Position numbers and translations under genes: made by a program. Below are positions 1 to 9,128 of a stretch of 64,000 nucleotides of DNA, piece by piece (position 1 is the first letter of the stretch; every line of letters begins with the position of its first letter). The notes under the pieces are model-generated. The model searched no databases and had not been told where the DNA came from. It saw only the letters and a program-made list of their open reading frames with translations. Origin of the DNA: Natrinema gari JCM 14663. Lineage in GTDB: Archaea; Halobacteriota; Halobacteria; Halobacteriales; Natrialbaceae. Location of the stretch: NCBI RefSeq assembly GCF_000337175.1, contig NZ_AOIJ01000079.1, positions 12,188 through 76,187 of the forward strand. The letters run 5' to 3'.

Positions 1-86
1 CGGCTGCTCACTCGTCGGTGCCGGCGTTTCGCACGACGAACACCGGCTGCTCACTCGTCGGTGCCGGCGTTTCGCACGACGAACAC
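1..86. repeat. 43-bp exact tandem duplication at the window edge
   Basis: Bases 1-43 and 44-86 are identical, so a 43-bp unit occurs twice head to tail. The second copy carries the last codons of the universal stress protein gene, including its stop codon (51-53 on the minus strand). The first copy lies just downstream of that stop and is not needed for the gene. Because it sits exactly at base 1, it may be an assembly or contig-end artefact rather than a real duplication. Confidence 0.9.
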
Positions 87-494
87 CGGAACGGAAGCGT
101 TGTCGACGACGCGCTCCGAGACGCTTCCCAACGACGTGACTTTTTCCCGTGGGCTCTTGCCGCGCGTCCCGATCACGATCAGGTCGATTCCCGCCTCGTC
201 GGCGTACTCGAGGATCGTCTTCGCGGGCGTCCCGTGGCGGACTTCGCTGACGGTCTCGAGGTCCGCCGCTGCCGCCCGCTCCTCGACGTCGGCGACCGCG
301 TTCCGACCCTCCGCCTCGAGCGAGCGCTCGAGATCGGCAGCGGTCTCGTCGTCGGCCGCGGCGGTGACGCGGCTATCGACGACGTACAGCGAGTGGATCG
401 TTGCATCGTTGTCCGCGGCGATCGGCAGTCCATGGGCGAGCGTCTCGGGAACGGTATCGCTTCCGTCCGTTGGAATGAGAACATCGTCGTACAT
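51..494 (-). CDS. Universal stress protein (UspA family)
   Basis: A 147-residue single-domain Usp, the usual family length. The start was chosen at the ATG giving MYDDVLIPTDGSD, the typical beta-1/P-loop opening. An upstream in-frame ATG would add 12 non-conserved residues. The C-terminal half has the nucleotide-binding signature GTRG followed by GS (about residues 112-127). The spacer between GTRG and GS is ten residues, where ATP-binding Usps usually have nine, so ATP binding is likely but not certain. Usps are soluble stress proteins and haloarchaea carry many copies. The gene ends inside the 43-bp tandem repeat. The exact role is unknown. Confidence 0.9.
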   Translation of the reverse strand: MYDDVLIPTDGSDTVPETLAHGLPIAADNDATIHSLYVVDSRVTAAADDETAADLERSLEAEGRNAVADVEERAAAADLETVSEVRHGTPAKTILEYADEAGIDLIVIGTRGKSPREKVTSLGSVSERVVDNASVPVFVVRNAGTDE

Positions 495-574
495 CTGTCG
501 ACTGACTGCGCATTGAACCGGGGACAGCATAAATCACCCCCACAATACCGAGCGGAAGGAAACGCCGGCCGCCG

Positions 575-1576
575 TCACTGATCCGTCGGGTCCGCGGGAG
601 GCTCGCCCGTCGGCCCCGGCGACCGGGACGCGTTTGCGTGCGGTTGCTCGAAGCCGGAGTCGTCGACGGACACGCGGGCGACACCGCTGCTGCCGTCGAA
701 AACGTGATGACGGCGCGGGTAGGCGAACTCCGCATCGATATCGGCAAAGCGCTCGTTGATGGCGTCTTGAACCGCCGACCGGACGACGGTCTGCTTGTAG
801 GGATGGTTCATCCAGAAGAACAGCTCGAGGGCGATCCCGTGATCCCCGTACTCGGCGATGTAACAGGAGGGAGCGGCGGCGTAGCGGGCGCTGCCGATCC
901 GGATGTCGGGGCCGCCCGAGATGACCTCGTCGACGCTCCTGGCTGCTCGTTCCGCGGCCTGTCGTGCCGCCTCGAGGTCGCTGTCGTAGGTGATCTCGAG
1001 CCCGATAGAGATTCGCGTTCGTTCGTCCTCCGCGGAGAAGTTGACGACGTCGCGCGCGTGGATTTCGGAGTTGGGGATGACGATGAAGGTGTTCTGGAGC
1101 GTGAAGATCTTGGTGTAACGGATCGTGATGTCCTCGACGAATCCGCGGTGGCCGGCGTCGGTGACTTCGATCATGTCGCCGATCTCGTAGGGGCGATCCG
1201 CGAGGATGTAGAGGCCGTTGATCAGGCTCCCGACCAGCGGCGCGAGCACGATCGCGATCACGGCCGAGATGACGGTCACCGAGAGGAGGATCTGCGTGTC
1301 GCCGACGCCGAGGATGCCGGCCGCGATGCCGATCGCCCAGAGCAACACGGCGAGTCTGACGCCACGGAGCACGGTCCGCGTGACGCTCGGTCGTTCGATC
1401 CTGCGAGCGACCGTGCGACCGGCGATCCGAACGGCGAGTTTCGAGAGGTACCAGCCGACGGCGAGGACGAGGAGGGCCAGCGCGATTTTGATCGCGAGTT
1501 CGGGTGTCTCGTTCGGCAACGTAGCCTGCGCCGCCTCGACAACCGAACTCGCATCTCTCCGAAGGACCTCGCGCAT
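575..1576 (-). CDS. MscS-type mechanosensitive ion channel
   Basis: A 333-residue membrane protein. Three hydrophobic segments lie at about residues 25-50, 70-90 and 95-125. They are followed by the MscS beta-domain signature ([13 protein letters not shown]) and the PNSEI region, then a C-terminal alpha/beta domain and an acidic disordered tail. MscS channels open under membrane tension and release solutes during osmotic downshock. The start used is MREVLRR; an upstream ATG at 1645 would run into the shared promoter region with the divergent TrmB-like gene. The third segment is Gly/Ala-rich, as expected for a pore-lining helix. Confidence 0.93.
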   Translation of the reverse strand: MREVLRRDASSVVEAAQATLPNETPELAIKIALALLVLAVGWYLSKLAVRIAGRTVARRIERPSVTRTVLRGVRLAVLLWAIGIAAGILGVGDTQILLSVTVISAVIAIVLAPLVGSLINGLYILADRPYEIGDMIEVTDAGHRGFVEDITIRYTKIFTLQNTFIVIPNSEIHARDVVNFSAEDERTRISIGLEITYDSDLEAARQAAERAARSVDEVISGGPDIRIGSARYAAAPSCYIAEYGDHGIALELFFWMNHPYKQTVVRSAVQDAINERFADIDAEFAYPRRHHVFDGSSGVARVSVDDSGFEQPHANASRSPGPTGEPPADPTDQ

Positions 1577-1632
1577 ACCAAGACGCTCAGGCCCGTTGTG
1601 GTTAAGCGTTCTGACCGTCAGCTTTGGGGGAC

Positions 1633-1684
1633 CGAAATCGGACAACCCGATTTCGAAAACGCGTGCTACTCGAAGTATAATAAA
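1633..1684. promoter_or_regulatory. Divergent promoter with inverted repeats, mscS / TrmB-like gene
   Basis: Between the two divergent genes is a perfect 9-bp inverted repeat, cgaaatcgg / ccgatttcg (1633-1641 and 1647-1655), with a 5-nt spacer. It is followed by tact-cga-agta (1667-1677), a short inverted repeat with a 3-nt spacer, and an AT-rich TATA-like stretch (about 1674-1684) some 35 nt before the TrmB-like start. TrmB of Halobacterium is known to bind TACT-N7/8-GAGTA-type sites. The short repeat here only partly resembles that, so autoregulation is an inference. Confidence 0.55.
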
Positions 1685-1715
1685 TCATTTAGCGGTCGGG
1701 ATCGTAGTGTCCGAT

Positions 1716-2780
1716 ATGGCACCAGACGAACTTCGCTCGACCGTCGAGCGCGTCGGCGACCGCTTTAACCTCGGCGAGTACGAGATCGACGCCTACCTCA
1801 CCGTCCTCGAGCAGGGCCAGCTCACGGCGAGCGAGATCGCGGACCGAACGGAGATTCCCCAGCCCCGCGTCTACGACACCGTCCGCAGTCTCAGCGACCG
1901 CGGACTGGTCGAACTGCGGGAGTCCCGCCCGATGAAGGTCGTCGCGATCGATCCCGGCGAGGCCTTCGACGACGTCCAGACATCCTTCGAGCAGATGATC
2001 TCGGAACTCGAGGCCCGCTACACCGCGCCGGCCCGCGATACGGAGGCCGTCTCGCTCGTGAAATCGCGCTCGACGATCCTGCGCTATCTCGAGGAGGTCA
2101 TCGACGCCGCGGAGTACGAACTCTCCCTGTCGCTGACGCCGGACCTGTTGACGCGGTTCGAGGCGGAGTTGCGCACGGCGATCGAGGCCGGCGTGAGCGT
2201 CGACCTGATCGTGACGCCCGCGAGCGAAGCGCCCGATCCCGCGGAGTTCGAATACGGCGCGGTCGCGTCGACGGCCCGCGCTCGGCGCGGGATCACGACG
2301 CCGGTCGTTGCCGTCGCCGACGGCAACTACTCGGTCTATGCCACCCAGGACGCCCTACGCGACGACCAGGATCGGTACGGCGTCATCTTCAACCGCTCCG
2401 CGCTCGGCTTCCTGATCTCCGGGTTCTTCGGGACGGTCCTCTGGACGACCGCCGAACGGGTGCTCGGCGAGGACGGAACCGACCGAACGTACCCCCGGAA
2501 GTACGCCTCAATCCGCCGGTGTGTAAAGGACCTCATCGAGGAGGGCGGCGAGTTCTACGCGACCGTCGAGGGCCGAGATGTCGAGGTCGGCGGCCAGCGG
2601 ATCGTCCGCGGTCGCATCCGAGACATTTCCTTCGAGGTCAGCGAAGAGGTCGCCAGTCTCACGATCGACACCGACGACGGCGACGTCTCCGTCGGTGGCC
2701 GTGTCGCCGCTCTCGAGGACATCGAGGCCCACGAGATCCACATCGGCCGGGACGAACCGCCGATGCTCGAGGACCGCTGA
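1716..2780 (+). CDS. TrmB-family sugar-responsive transcriptional regulator
   Basis: A 354-residue protein. An N-terminal winged helix (about 15-75) has a recognition segment around [14 protein letters not shown] short coiled region follows, then a PLD-like/sugar-binding region (about 110-260) and a small C-terminal beta domain, the layout of full-length TrmB. TrmB proteins bind sugars and switch transport or central sugar metabolism genes. The gene lies directly upstream of a CUT1 sugar importer on the same strand, which points to local regulation. The ATG at 1716 was chosen; a GTG at 1707 would add three residues. The long in-frame extension further upstream overlaps mscS and is not coding. 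Confidence 0.9.
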   Translation: MAPDELRSTVERVGDRFNLGEYEIDAYLTVLEQGQLTASEIADRTEIPQPRVYDTVRSLSDRGLVELRESRPMKVVAIDPGEAFDDVQTSFEQMISELEARYTAPARDTEAVSLVKSRSTILRYLEEVIDAAEYELSLSLTPDLLTRFEAELRTAIEAGVSVDLIVTPASEAPDPAEFEYGAVASTARARRGITTPVVAVADGNYSVYATQDALRDDQDRYGVIFNRSALGFLISGFFGTVLWTTAERVLGEDGTDRTYPRKYASIRRCVKDLIEEGGEFYATVEGRDVEVGGQRIVRGRIRDISFEVSEEVASLTIDTDDGDVSVGGRVAALEDIEAHEIHIGRDEPPMLEDR

Positions 2781-3098
2781 TCCTGCCGCTGGGACCGACC
2801 GCGCCGGGAGCCGACGGTCGTCGCGCCGACCCGGCCGGGGACGCCGAACCGGGGCGGTGAATGTGCCGTGCGCCGTACGGCGAGCAGCCACGTAGCCCAT
2901 CGGCCGGCAGCTGCCGACCGCTGTCGACCAATCGGTGATTAGCGTTCTCGAGGCGAGTCCGCCCGGCAGCGGGCCGACGCCCGTTCCGTGGGCGCTCGAC
3001 GAGCGGAAGCCGTAACCGAAACGAGATCCGAACACTCAGCCCTTATTACAGCATTTATAGCTAACAATTAAGATGGAGAACGTGGTCCGTTGCTTCTC
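2781..3098. other. Intergenic region upstream of the sugar ABC operon
   Basis: No gene is seen. The last 50 bases are AT-rich, with a TATA-like tttata at 3054-3059 about 40 nt before the lipoprotein ATG. This is the likely promoter of the four-gene importer operon. No TACT-N-GAGTA TrmB-type site was recognised by eye. Confidence 0.5.
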
Positions 3099-4562
3099 AT
3101 GGGTCGCGATACCACCGGACAGTGTGACCGTGCCCGTCTGAGACGGCGGTCGTTCCTGGCGGCTGCATCGGCATCGACGGCGGGAGCGGTCGCCGTCACC
3201 GGCTGTCTCGGTCGGGGTCGCAGCCCGAACACCGTCGTGATGACCGCCGACTCGGGTGTCGCGGGGATCATCCACAGCGGCGACGACCCCTCGGTTCAGC
3301 AGGCGCTCTGGGATGCTGGTCTCGACGAGGACATCCGGATCGAGATCCAGACCGTCGTCAGCGACTCCGCGTCGCGGATGCAGACGGCTCAGTCGGCGCT
3401 CGAAGCGGGTCGTGCTCCGCCCGATATCCACATGATGGACAGCGGCTGGACGATTCCGTTCGTCCTTCGAAACCAGACGGTCAACCTGACCGACGAGCTC
3501 TCGGACGGCGTGCTCGAGCGCGTGAACACGCAGTACCTCGATGCGATCCTCGAAACGGCGCGCCATCCTGCAACCGGAGAGCTCCATGCCCTGCCGTTCT
3601 TTCCGGATCTGGGGTTCACGCTGTACCGCGAGGATCTGATCGAAGACGCCGGCTACGACACCAGCAACTGGCCCTCGGAGCCACCGTCTTGGGAGGAGTT
3701 CTCGGCGGCGGTCCGCGATGCCCGCGACCAGGCCGCCCTCAACTACGGGTTCACGACGCAGGCGGCCGCCTACGAGGGATTGTCCTGCTGTACGTTCAAC
3801 GAAGTGATGACGTCCTGGGGCGGGGCGTACTTCGGTGGCGTGAACAACCTCTTCACCGCGGGCGACCGGCCGATCACCGTCGACGAGGAGCGGTGCATCG
3901 ACGCGATCCGGATGATGCGCTCGTTCATCGAGGGTGAGGAGGAAAACACCATGGATGGTTACGCCCAGATCTGTCCGTCGGCGATCGTCCAGTGGACCGA
4001 ACAGCAGTCGCTCAACCCGTTTGCCGGCGGCGAGGCCGTCTCGAACCGCAACTGGTCGTACGCGATCGCAGAGACAGGGACCGAAGACGCATTCGGCGAG
4101 AACCTCGGGGTCATGACGCGACCGTACGCGGTCTCCCAGCAGGAAGCCGCGTACGATGGCACCGGCGGCACCATCGCGGCACTAGGTGGCTGGAACCTCG
4201 CCGTGAGTCCGTTTTCCGAGCGGCAAGAGCAAGCGCTGCAGGTCCTCGAGGCGTTCGCCACCGAGGACGTCATGCTCACGGTCTTCGAAGTCGGGGGCTA
4301 CTTGCCGCCGAACCTCGATCTGGTCGCGGAAGCGAGTCCGGATGAGGTCGGGCCCGTCGCTCGCTACGGCGACGTGGTCCAGCAGGCCAGCGAGAACGCG
4401 GTCCCACGACCGGCGACCGACCTCTGGCCGGAACAGTCAGCGCTGATCTATCAATCCGTCAACGCGGCGTATCGTGGCAAGCAATCCCCCGAAGTGGCGA
4501 TGAACGACCTCGCAGACGAACTCGAGCAGAGCGAAGCGGAGGTGGAGACAAATGGCAACTGA
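3099..4562 (+). CDS. CUT1 sugar ABC transporter substrate-binding lipoprotein
   Basis: A 487-residue extracellular solute-binding protein (family 1, MalE-like). The N-terminus has a twin-arginine signal (RRRSFLAAA) ending in a lipobox (VTGC), so it should be Tat-exported and lipid-anchored on the outer face. Downstream features include an ILETARHPATGELHALPFF-type segment and an aromatic-rich C-terminal lobe typical of sugar binding. It binds a carbohydrate and hands it to the two permeases. The start is the ATG at 3099; a TTG at 3090 would add three residues. It overlaps the next gene by 11 bp. The sugar cannot be told from sequence. Confidence 0.92.
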   Translation: MGRDTTGQCDRARLRRRSFLAAASASTAGAVAVTGCLGRGRSPNTVVMTADSGVAGIIHSGDDPSVQQALWDAGLDEDIRIEIQTVVSDSASRMQTAQSALEAGRAPPDIHMMDSGWTIPFVLRNQTVNLTDELSDGVLERVNTQYLDAILETARHPATGELHALPFFPDLGFTLYREDLIEDAGYDTSNWPSEPPSWEEFSAAVRDARDQAALNYGFTTQAAAYEGLSCCTFNEVMTSWGGAYFGGVNNLFTAGDRPITVDEERCIDAIRMMRSFIEGEEENTMDGYAQICPSAIVQWTEQQSLNPFAGGEAVSNRNWSYAIAETGTEDAFGENLGVMTRPYAVSQQEAAYDGTGGTIAALGGWNLAVSPFSERQEQALQVLEAFATEDVMLTVFEVGGYLPPNLDLVAEASPDEVGPVARYGDVVQQASENAVPRPATDLWPEQSALIYQSVNAAYRGKQSPEVAMNDLADELEQSEAEVETNGN

Positions 4563-5595
4563 CACCGACAGTGACGGGGTGCTCGGCGGCGAATCCGGAC
4601 GGGAACAAGACCGTGACCGGACCGGTACCGCCGTCGTCAACTGGATGGAGGGGCTGAGCGAGGCGGCATACGCGTACCTGTTATTACTGCCGGCGTTCGC
4701 ATTGCTGACGCTGATCGCGTTCTACCCGATGCTCCGGACGTTCGTCATCTCGCTTCGCGCCAACGAAACGCGAGGACTCGACCCGCTTGGCGGCTTCGTC
4801 GGTATCGAGAACTACGTCGACATCCTCACCGGGAACGCGCGACTGGCCCGGCAGTTCCTCGATGTCGGACTGACCTCGTCGTTTCCGTTTATCGAACTCG
4901 GGACCCCGTTCTTCCAGCAGGCACTGTTCGTCACGCTCGCCTTTGCAGTCATCAGCGTCATCTTCGAGACGGTGATCGGGTTCGGCCAGGCGTACGTGCT
5001 CGACCAGGAGTTTACGGGCCGTCGCTGGGTCCGCGTGGCGATCATTCTCCCGTGGGCGGTGCCGATCGTCATTCAGGGGATGATCTTCTTCCTGCTGTTC
5101 CAGCCGACGGTCGGGTTCGGCTCCGACCTCATGCAGAGCATCGGTATCTTCAGCGGGACGCCACTGGCCAACAGCCGGGACGCGTTCATCATCATCCTCG
5201 TGGCGGACATCTGGAAGTCGTCGGCGTTCATGGCCCTGCTGATCCTCGCGGGACTCCAGAGCGTCGACCGGAGCCTCTACGATGTCGCCCGCGTGGCCGG
5301 GGCCTCGCCATGGCAGCGATTCAAGATGATTACGCTGCCGCTCGTGATGCCGGCACTGCTGGTCGCGATGCTGTTCCGAACCATGGACGCGATGCGCGTC
5401 TTCGGGCTGATCGAGTCGACTGCCGGCTGTACGACCGTTCCCTCGCTGAGTTGTCTCGTCGTCGAAGCGATGTTCGGCGGGACTCGCATCTACGCGACGG
5501 CCGCCGCCGTGGCCTTCGCCACGGCACTCGCGATCGGCCTGATCATCGGCGGCTACGTGCTCCTCTTCCGTGACACCGAAGGAGGGATGTACTGA
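4552..5595 (+). CDS. Sugar ABC transporter permease (MalF/UgpA type)
   Basis: A 347-residue inner-membrane permease. A hydrophilic N-terminus of about 35 residues is followed by six predicted transmembrane helices. The EAA loop that contacts the ATPase is visible as ARVAGASPWQRFKMITLPL (about 245-265). It pairs with the next gene to form the channel of a CUT1 importer. It overlaps the binding-protein gene by 11 bp and the next permease by 1 bp (stop/start tgatg), indicating translational coupling in one operon. Confidence 0.93.
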   Translation: MATDTDSDGVLGGESGREQDRDRTGTAVVNWMEGLSEAAYAYLLLLPAFALLTLIAFYPMLRTFVISLRANETRGLDPLGGFVGIENYVDILTGNARLARQFLDVGLTSSFPFIELGTPFFQQALFVTLAFAVISVIFETVIGFGQAYVLDQEFTGRRWVRVAIILPWAVPIVIQGMIFFLLFQPTVGFGSDLMQSIGIFSGTPLANSRDAFIIILVADIWKSSAFMALLILAGLQSVDRSLYDVARVAGASPWQRFKMITLPLVMPALLVAMLFRTMDAMRVFGLIESTAGCTTVPSLSCLVVEAMFGGTRIYATAAAVAFATALAIGLIIGGYVLLFRDTEGGMY

Positions 5596-6629
5596 TGTCC
5601 GATTCCACTGATCCGAACGACACCGGAGGCATCGACACCGCCGGCGGCGGACCGCCGAGAGACCCGACCCTCCGCCGACCCGACGGCGGCACGACGGCCC
5701 TCGAGGACGACCGCGACGCCGAACTCGATCGCGGCCCGTTCCAGCGGTGGGTGGCGAACTCCATCTCCCACCCCGAGCGGGTGTACCGGGCGATGTTCTA
5801 CGTCGCAGCGATCTTCTTCCTCGTGACGACGCTGTTCCCGTTCTACTGGCTGCTCATGGTGGCCCTGACGCCGGAAGGACAGCTTCAGGACATCGTCGTC
5901 ACGCCCAACGGCTTCAATCCGGGCGCGTTCATCGAGGTCTTCGAGGTCATCCCCTTCCACGTCTACATGTTCAACAGCTTCGTGATCGCGCTCGCCTCGA
6001 CAGTCGTCGTCCTCGTCATCGCCAGCCTCGCCGGCTACGCCTTCGGCCGCCTCGAGTTCCCCGGCCGAACGCCGCTCATGCTGCTGGTGTTGATCATTTC
6101 GTTCTTCCCGCCGGCCGCGTTCTTCATCCCGCTGAACGACCTCTTCAACACCTCGTTCGTGTTCCTCGAACCGATCACCGGCGACGGCACGCTCTACAAC
6201 ACGCCGTTTGCCCTCGTGACCCCGCTGTCGGCGATCTTCATGCCGCTCGCGATCTTCATTCTCACGACGTTCTACGGACAGATCCCGGACGGCCTGGAGG
6301 ACGCGGCTCGCGTCGAGGGGACGACTCGCCTCGGCGCGCTGTTCCGGGTCATCATCCCGCTGTCGGCACCGGGCGTCGCCACGGCCGGCGTGTTGACCTT
6401 CATCGCCGTCTACAACGAGTTCTTCTTCTCGTTCCTGATGACGGATGGCCAGCCCGACAACTGGGCACCGATCCTCGACGGAATCCTCGCTTATCAGGGA
6501 CAGTACGAGGTGTTGTACAATCTCATGGCCGCCGCGAGCATCCTCGGGGTGATCCCCGTCGCGATCCTCGTGGTGATCGCACAGGAAAAGATCGTCAGCG
6601 GGCTGACTGCAGGCGCACTCAAAGAGTAA
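5595..6629 (+). CDS. Sugar ABC transporter permease (MalG/UgpE type)
   Basis: A 344-residue membrane protein with a long acidic, proline- and glycine-containing N-terminal tail (about 1-60) before the first helix. The binding-protein-dependent permease domain follows. Its EAA motif reads EDAARVEGTTRLGALFRVI (about 232-252), the site that docks on the ATPase. It is the second half of the channel begun by the preceding gene and is coupled to it by a 1-bp overlap. The ATPase gene follows after 4 bp. Confidence 0.93.
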   Translation: MSDSTDPNDTGGIDTAGGGPPRDPTLRRPDGGTTALEDDRDAELDRGPFQRWVANSISHPERVYRAMFYVAAIFFLVTTLFPFYWLLMVALTPEGQLQDIVVTPNGFNPGAFIEVFEVIPFHVYMFNSFVIALASTVVVLVIASLAGYAFGRLEFPGRTPLMLLVLIISFFPPAAFFIPLNDLFNTSFVFLEPITGDGTLYNTPFALVTPLSAIFMPLAIFILTTFYGQIPDGLEDAARVEGTTRLGALFRVIIPLSAPGVATAGVLTFIAVYNEFFFSFLMTDGQPDNWAPILDGILAYQGQYEVLYNLMAAASILGVIPVAILVVIAQEKIVSGLTAGALKE

Positions 6630-6633
6630 GACA

Positions 6634-7821
6634 ATGGCACGAGTCCGACTCGAGAACGTTACGAAACGGTACGGAGACGAAACGGCGGTCGACGATATCA
6701 GCCTCGAAGTGCAAGACGGCGAGTTCGTTACCTTCGTCGGCCCCTCGGGCTGTGGGAAGTCGACGACGATGGAGACGGTCGCGGGGTTGACCCAGCCGAC
6801 AGCGGGACGGGTCTCCATCGGCGACGACGACGTTACCGATCTCGCCCCGAAGGACCGGGGCGTCGCGATGGTCTTCCAAAACATCGCGCTGTTCCCGCAC
6901 ATGGACGTCTACGAGAACATCTCCTTCGGGCTGCGGCTACGGAAGTACGACGACGAGGAGGTCCGGCGGCGCGTCGAGGAGGCCGCCGATATCGTCCAAC
7001 TCGAGGGCATGCTCGATCGGATGCCGGCGGAGATGTCCGGCGGCCAGCAACAGCGGGTCGGGATCGCCCGCGCGATCGTTCGCAACCCCGACGTGTTCCT
7101 GATGGACGAGCCGCTGGCCAATTTGGACGCAAAGCTGCGCGTCCATATGCGGACCGAACTCCAGCGGCTCCATCGGGAGTTGGATGCGACGGTGATCTAC
7201 GTCACCCACGACCAGGCCGAGGCGATGACGATGTCAAATCGGATCGCCGTGCTGAACGACGGCCGGCTCCAGCAGATCGGCCCGCCGCTTACCTGTTACA
7301 ACGAACCCACGAACCTGTTCGTCGCCGGCTTCATCGGCTCGCCGTCGATGAACTTCGTCGAGGGGACGCTCGTCGAGGGCGGCCTCGAGACGAACAACTT
7401 CACCGTCGCCCTCGATCCGTCTCAGCTGCCGGACGTAGGGGTCGGCGACGCCGTCACGCTCGGGATCAGACCGGAAGACGTCCATCTGTCGTCGTACGCG
7501 GAGTCGCTCGCATCGCCGACCGACCGGATCGACGCCCGAACCGACGTCTTGGAACCGATGGGCGATGAGGTCTTCGTCTACCTGCTGCTCTCCGAGGCCG
7601 CCACGGGCTCGATGGAACAAGACCCCGCAGCGTCACCGAACCAGTTGCTGATGAGCGTCACGCCCGACACGGACATCGAGGCGGACCAGGACGTCGATGT
7701 CGTTCTGGACCGGTCGAAGATCCATCTCTTCGAAACCGCAACCGGCGACGCGCTGGTTCACGGTATCACCGACCTCCCCGAACGAGAGCCCGGGACGACG
7801 CCGACCGAAGCCGACAGCTGA
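6634..7821 (+). CDS. Sugar ABC transporter ATPase (MalK/UgpC/MsmX type)
   Basis: A 395-residue ATPase. Walker A is GPSGCGKST (36-44), the signature MSGGQ (134-138), Walker B VFLMDEP (154-160), and the switch histidine lies in YVTHDQAEAM. After about residue 240 there is a C-terminal OB-fold (TOBE/MalK) regulatory domain. It energises the importer encoded just upstream. This is the last gene of the operon; a TATA-like element after it indicates that the following dehydrogenase has its own promoter. Confidence 0.95.
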   Translation: MARVRLENVTKRYGDETAVDDISLEVQDGEFVTFVGPSGCGKSTTMETVAGLTQPTAGRVSIGDDDVTDLAPKDRGVAMVFQNIALFPHMDVYENISFGLRLRKYDDEEVRRRVEEAADIVQLEGMLDRMPAEMSGGQQQRVGIARAIVRNPDVFLMDEPLANLDAKLRVHMRTELQRLHRELDATVIYVTHDQAEAMTMSNRIAVLNDGRLQQIGPPLTCYNEPTNLFVAGFIGSPSMNFVEGTLVEGGLETNNFTVALDPSQLPDVGVGDAVTLGIRPEDVHLSSYAESLASPTDRIDARTDVLEPMGDEVFVYLLLSEAATGSMEQDPAASPNQLLMSVTPDTDIEADQDVDVVLDRSKIHLFETATGDALVHGITDLPEREPGTTPTEADS

Positions 7822-7910
7822 CCGCCCGTCGCGCCGGGAGTGCTCTCGAGCGAGGTCCCCATTGCGGACCGCTCGGCGTGTGGCGACGGACGGAAGTTCC
7901 TCGAGCCGAA

Positions 7911-7930
7911 GTATTCTATATAGCGGATAT
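7911..7930 (+). promoter_or_regulatory. Probable promoter of the Gfo/Idh/MocA dehydrogenase
   Basis: The stretch tattctatatagc (7912-7924) is a clear AT-rich TATA-like element in a GC-rich intergenic region. It lies 60-70 nt before the dehydrogenase ATG at 7985. It separates the transport operon from the two enzyme genes. Confidence 0.5.
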
Positions 7931-7984
7931 GGGTGTATATGTCCGACAGAAGACGAACGCTGGCAGTGCCAGAACACCAGGGAA

Positions 7985-9052
7985 ATGATAGAAGATCGAT
8001 CGGAACTCGAAACCGGGATCGTCGGCCTCGGCAATATCGGCCAGTATCACGCCGAGCGACTCGTCGACCTCGGCGTGACGCTCGCTGGGGGGATGGATAT
8101 CGCTCCCGAAGCGCGAACGCGTTTTGCACGACGGTACGACGCCGACGTCTACGACGACCACCACGAACTGTACGACAGCATCGACGCGGTCATCATCACG
8201 ACGCCGAACAAGTACCACGAGAAGTACGCCATCGACGCCTTCGAACGGAACCTCCACGTCCTGTTGGAAAAGCCCCTCGGCCACTCGACGGAAAGCGCCG
8301 AACGAATCGCCACCGCGGCAGCAGCGTCGGACGGCTACGCGATGGTGGGGTTCAACAACCGCTTTGCGAACACGGTCCAAATCGTGAAAAACCGGATCGA
8401 TCGGGGCGAACTCGGCGACGTGTCCCACATCGAAGCGAACTACGTCCGACGGCGCGGCATCCCGGGCCGGGGCTCGTGGTTCACCCAGCGGCGGATCGCC
8501 GGTGGCGGCGCGCTGATCGATCTCGGCGTTCACGCGATTGATCTCGCACTCTACCTGCTCGGCTATCCCGCGGTCGAGGAAGTAAGCGGTATCGCCCGCA
8601 GCGAGTTCGGCTCCCGCGAGGAGTACGCCTACCTCGACATGTGGGCCGACGACGCGGGTCCTGACGGGTTCGACGTCGACGATTCCGCTAGCGCCTTCAT
8701 CCGCTGTGCGGGAAATCGAACGATTTCGCTCGAGGTCGCGTGGGCGACCAACCGGCCGGCGACCCACGAATTCGTCGCCCGCGGGACTGAATCCGCGGCC
8801 CGCTTCGACCTCCTCGACGGTGACCTCACGTTCCATTCGGCGAGCAAGGTCGGGCCGGACCATCTCGAGGACACGACCATCGAGACGCGCCAGAACGATA
8901 CCCACTCCGACGAACAGCGGGAGTTCTTCGATCGGATCGTCAGCGAGGGCACGCGCGGAAACAGTATCGAAGAGGCCCTCACGGTCCAGCGAGTCATCAA
9001 CGGCATCTATCGCTCGAGCGACGCCGGCCACACGGTTCCGATCGAGGAGTGA
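7985..9052 (+). CDS. Gfo/Idh/MocA-family sugar dehydrogenase
   Basis: A 355-residue NAD(P)-dependent oxidoreductase. The N-terminal Rossmann fold carries GLGNIG (14-19). The family motif EKPLGHS (about 95-101) supplies the conserved lysine. The C-terminal alpha/beta domain contains GGGALIDLGVHAIDLALYL with the catalytic-region His and Asp. Members oxidise sugars, inositols or sugar acids. The start is the first ATG of the conserved fold; no upstream in-frame ATG exists close by. With the importer upstream and the isomerase-like gene downstream it suggests a catabolic route for an unidentified sugar or polyol. Confidence 0.92.
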   Translation: MIEDRSELETGIVGLGNIGQYHAERLVDLGVTLAGGMDIAPEARTRFARRYDADVYDDHHELYDSIDAVIITTPNKYHEKYAIDAFERNLHVLLEKPLGHSTESAERIATAAAASDGYAMVGFNNRFANTVQIVKNRIDRGELGDVSHIEANYVRRRGIPGRGSWFTQRRIAGGGALIDLGVHAIDLALYLLGYPAVEEVSGIARSEFGSREEYAYLDMWADDAGPDGFDVDDSASAFIRCAGNRTISLEVAWATNRPATHEFVARGTESAARFDLLDGDLTFHSASKVGPDHLEDTTIETRQNDTHSDEQREFFDRIVSEGTRGNSIEEALTVQRVINGIYRSSDAGHTVPIEE

Positions 9053-9128
9053 ACCGCGGGCGACCGGTCGACACCACCGAGTGCCTGCCAGCCTTCGTTT
9101 TATCGTTCCGGCCGTGCTGGCACGCCTC

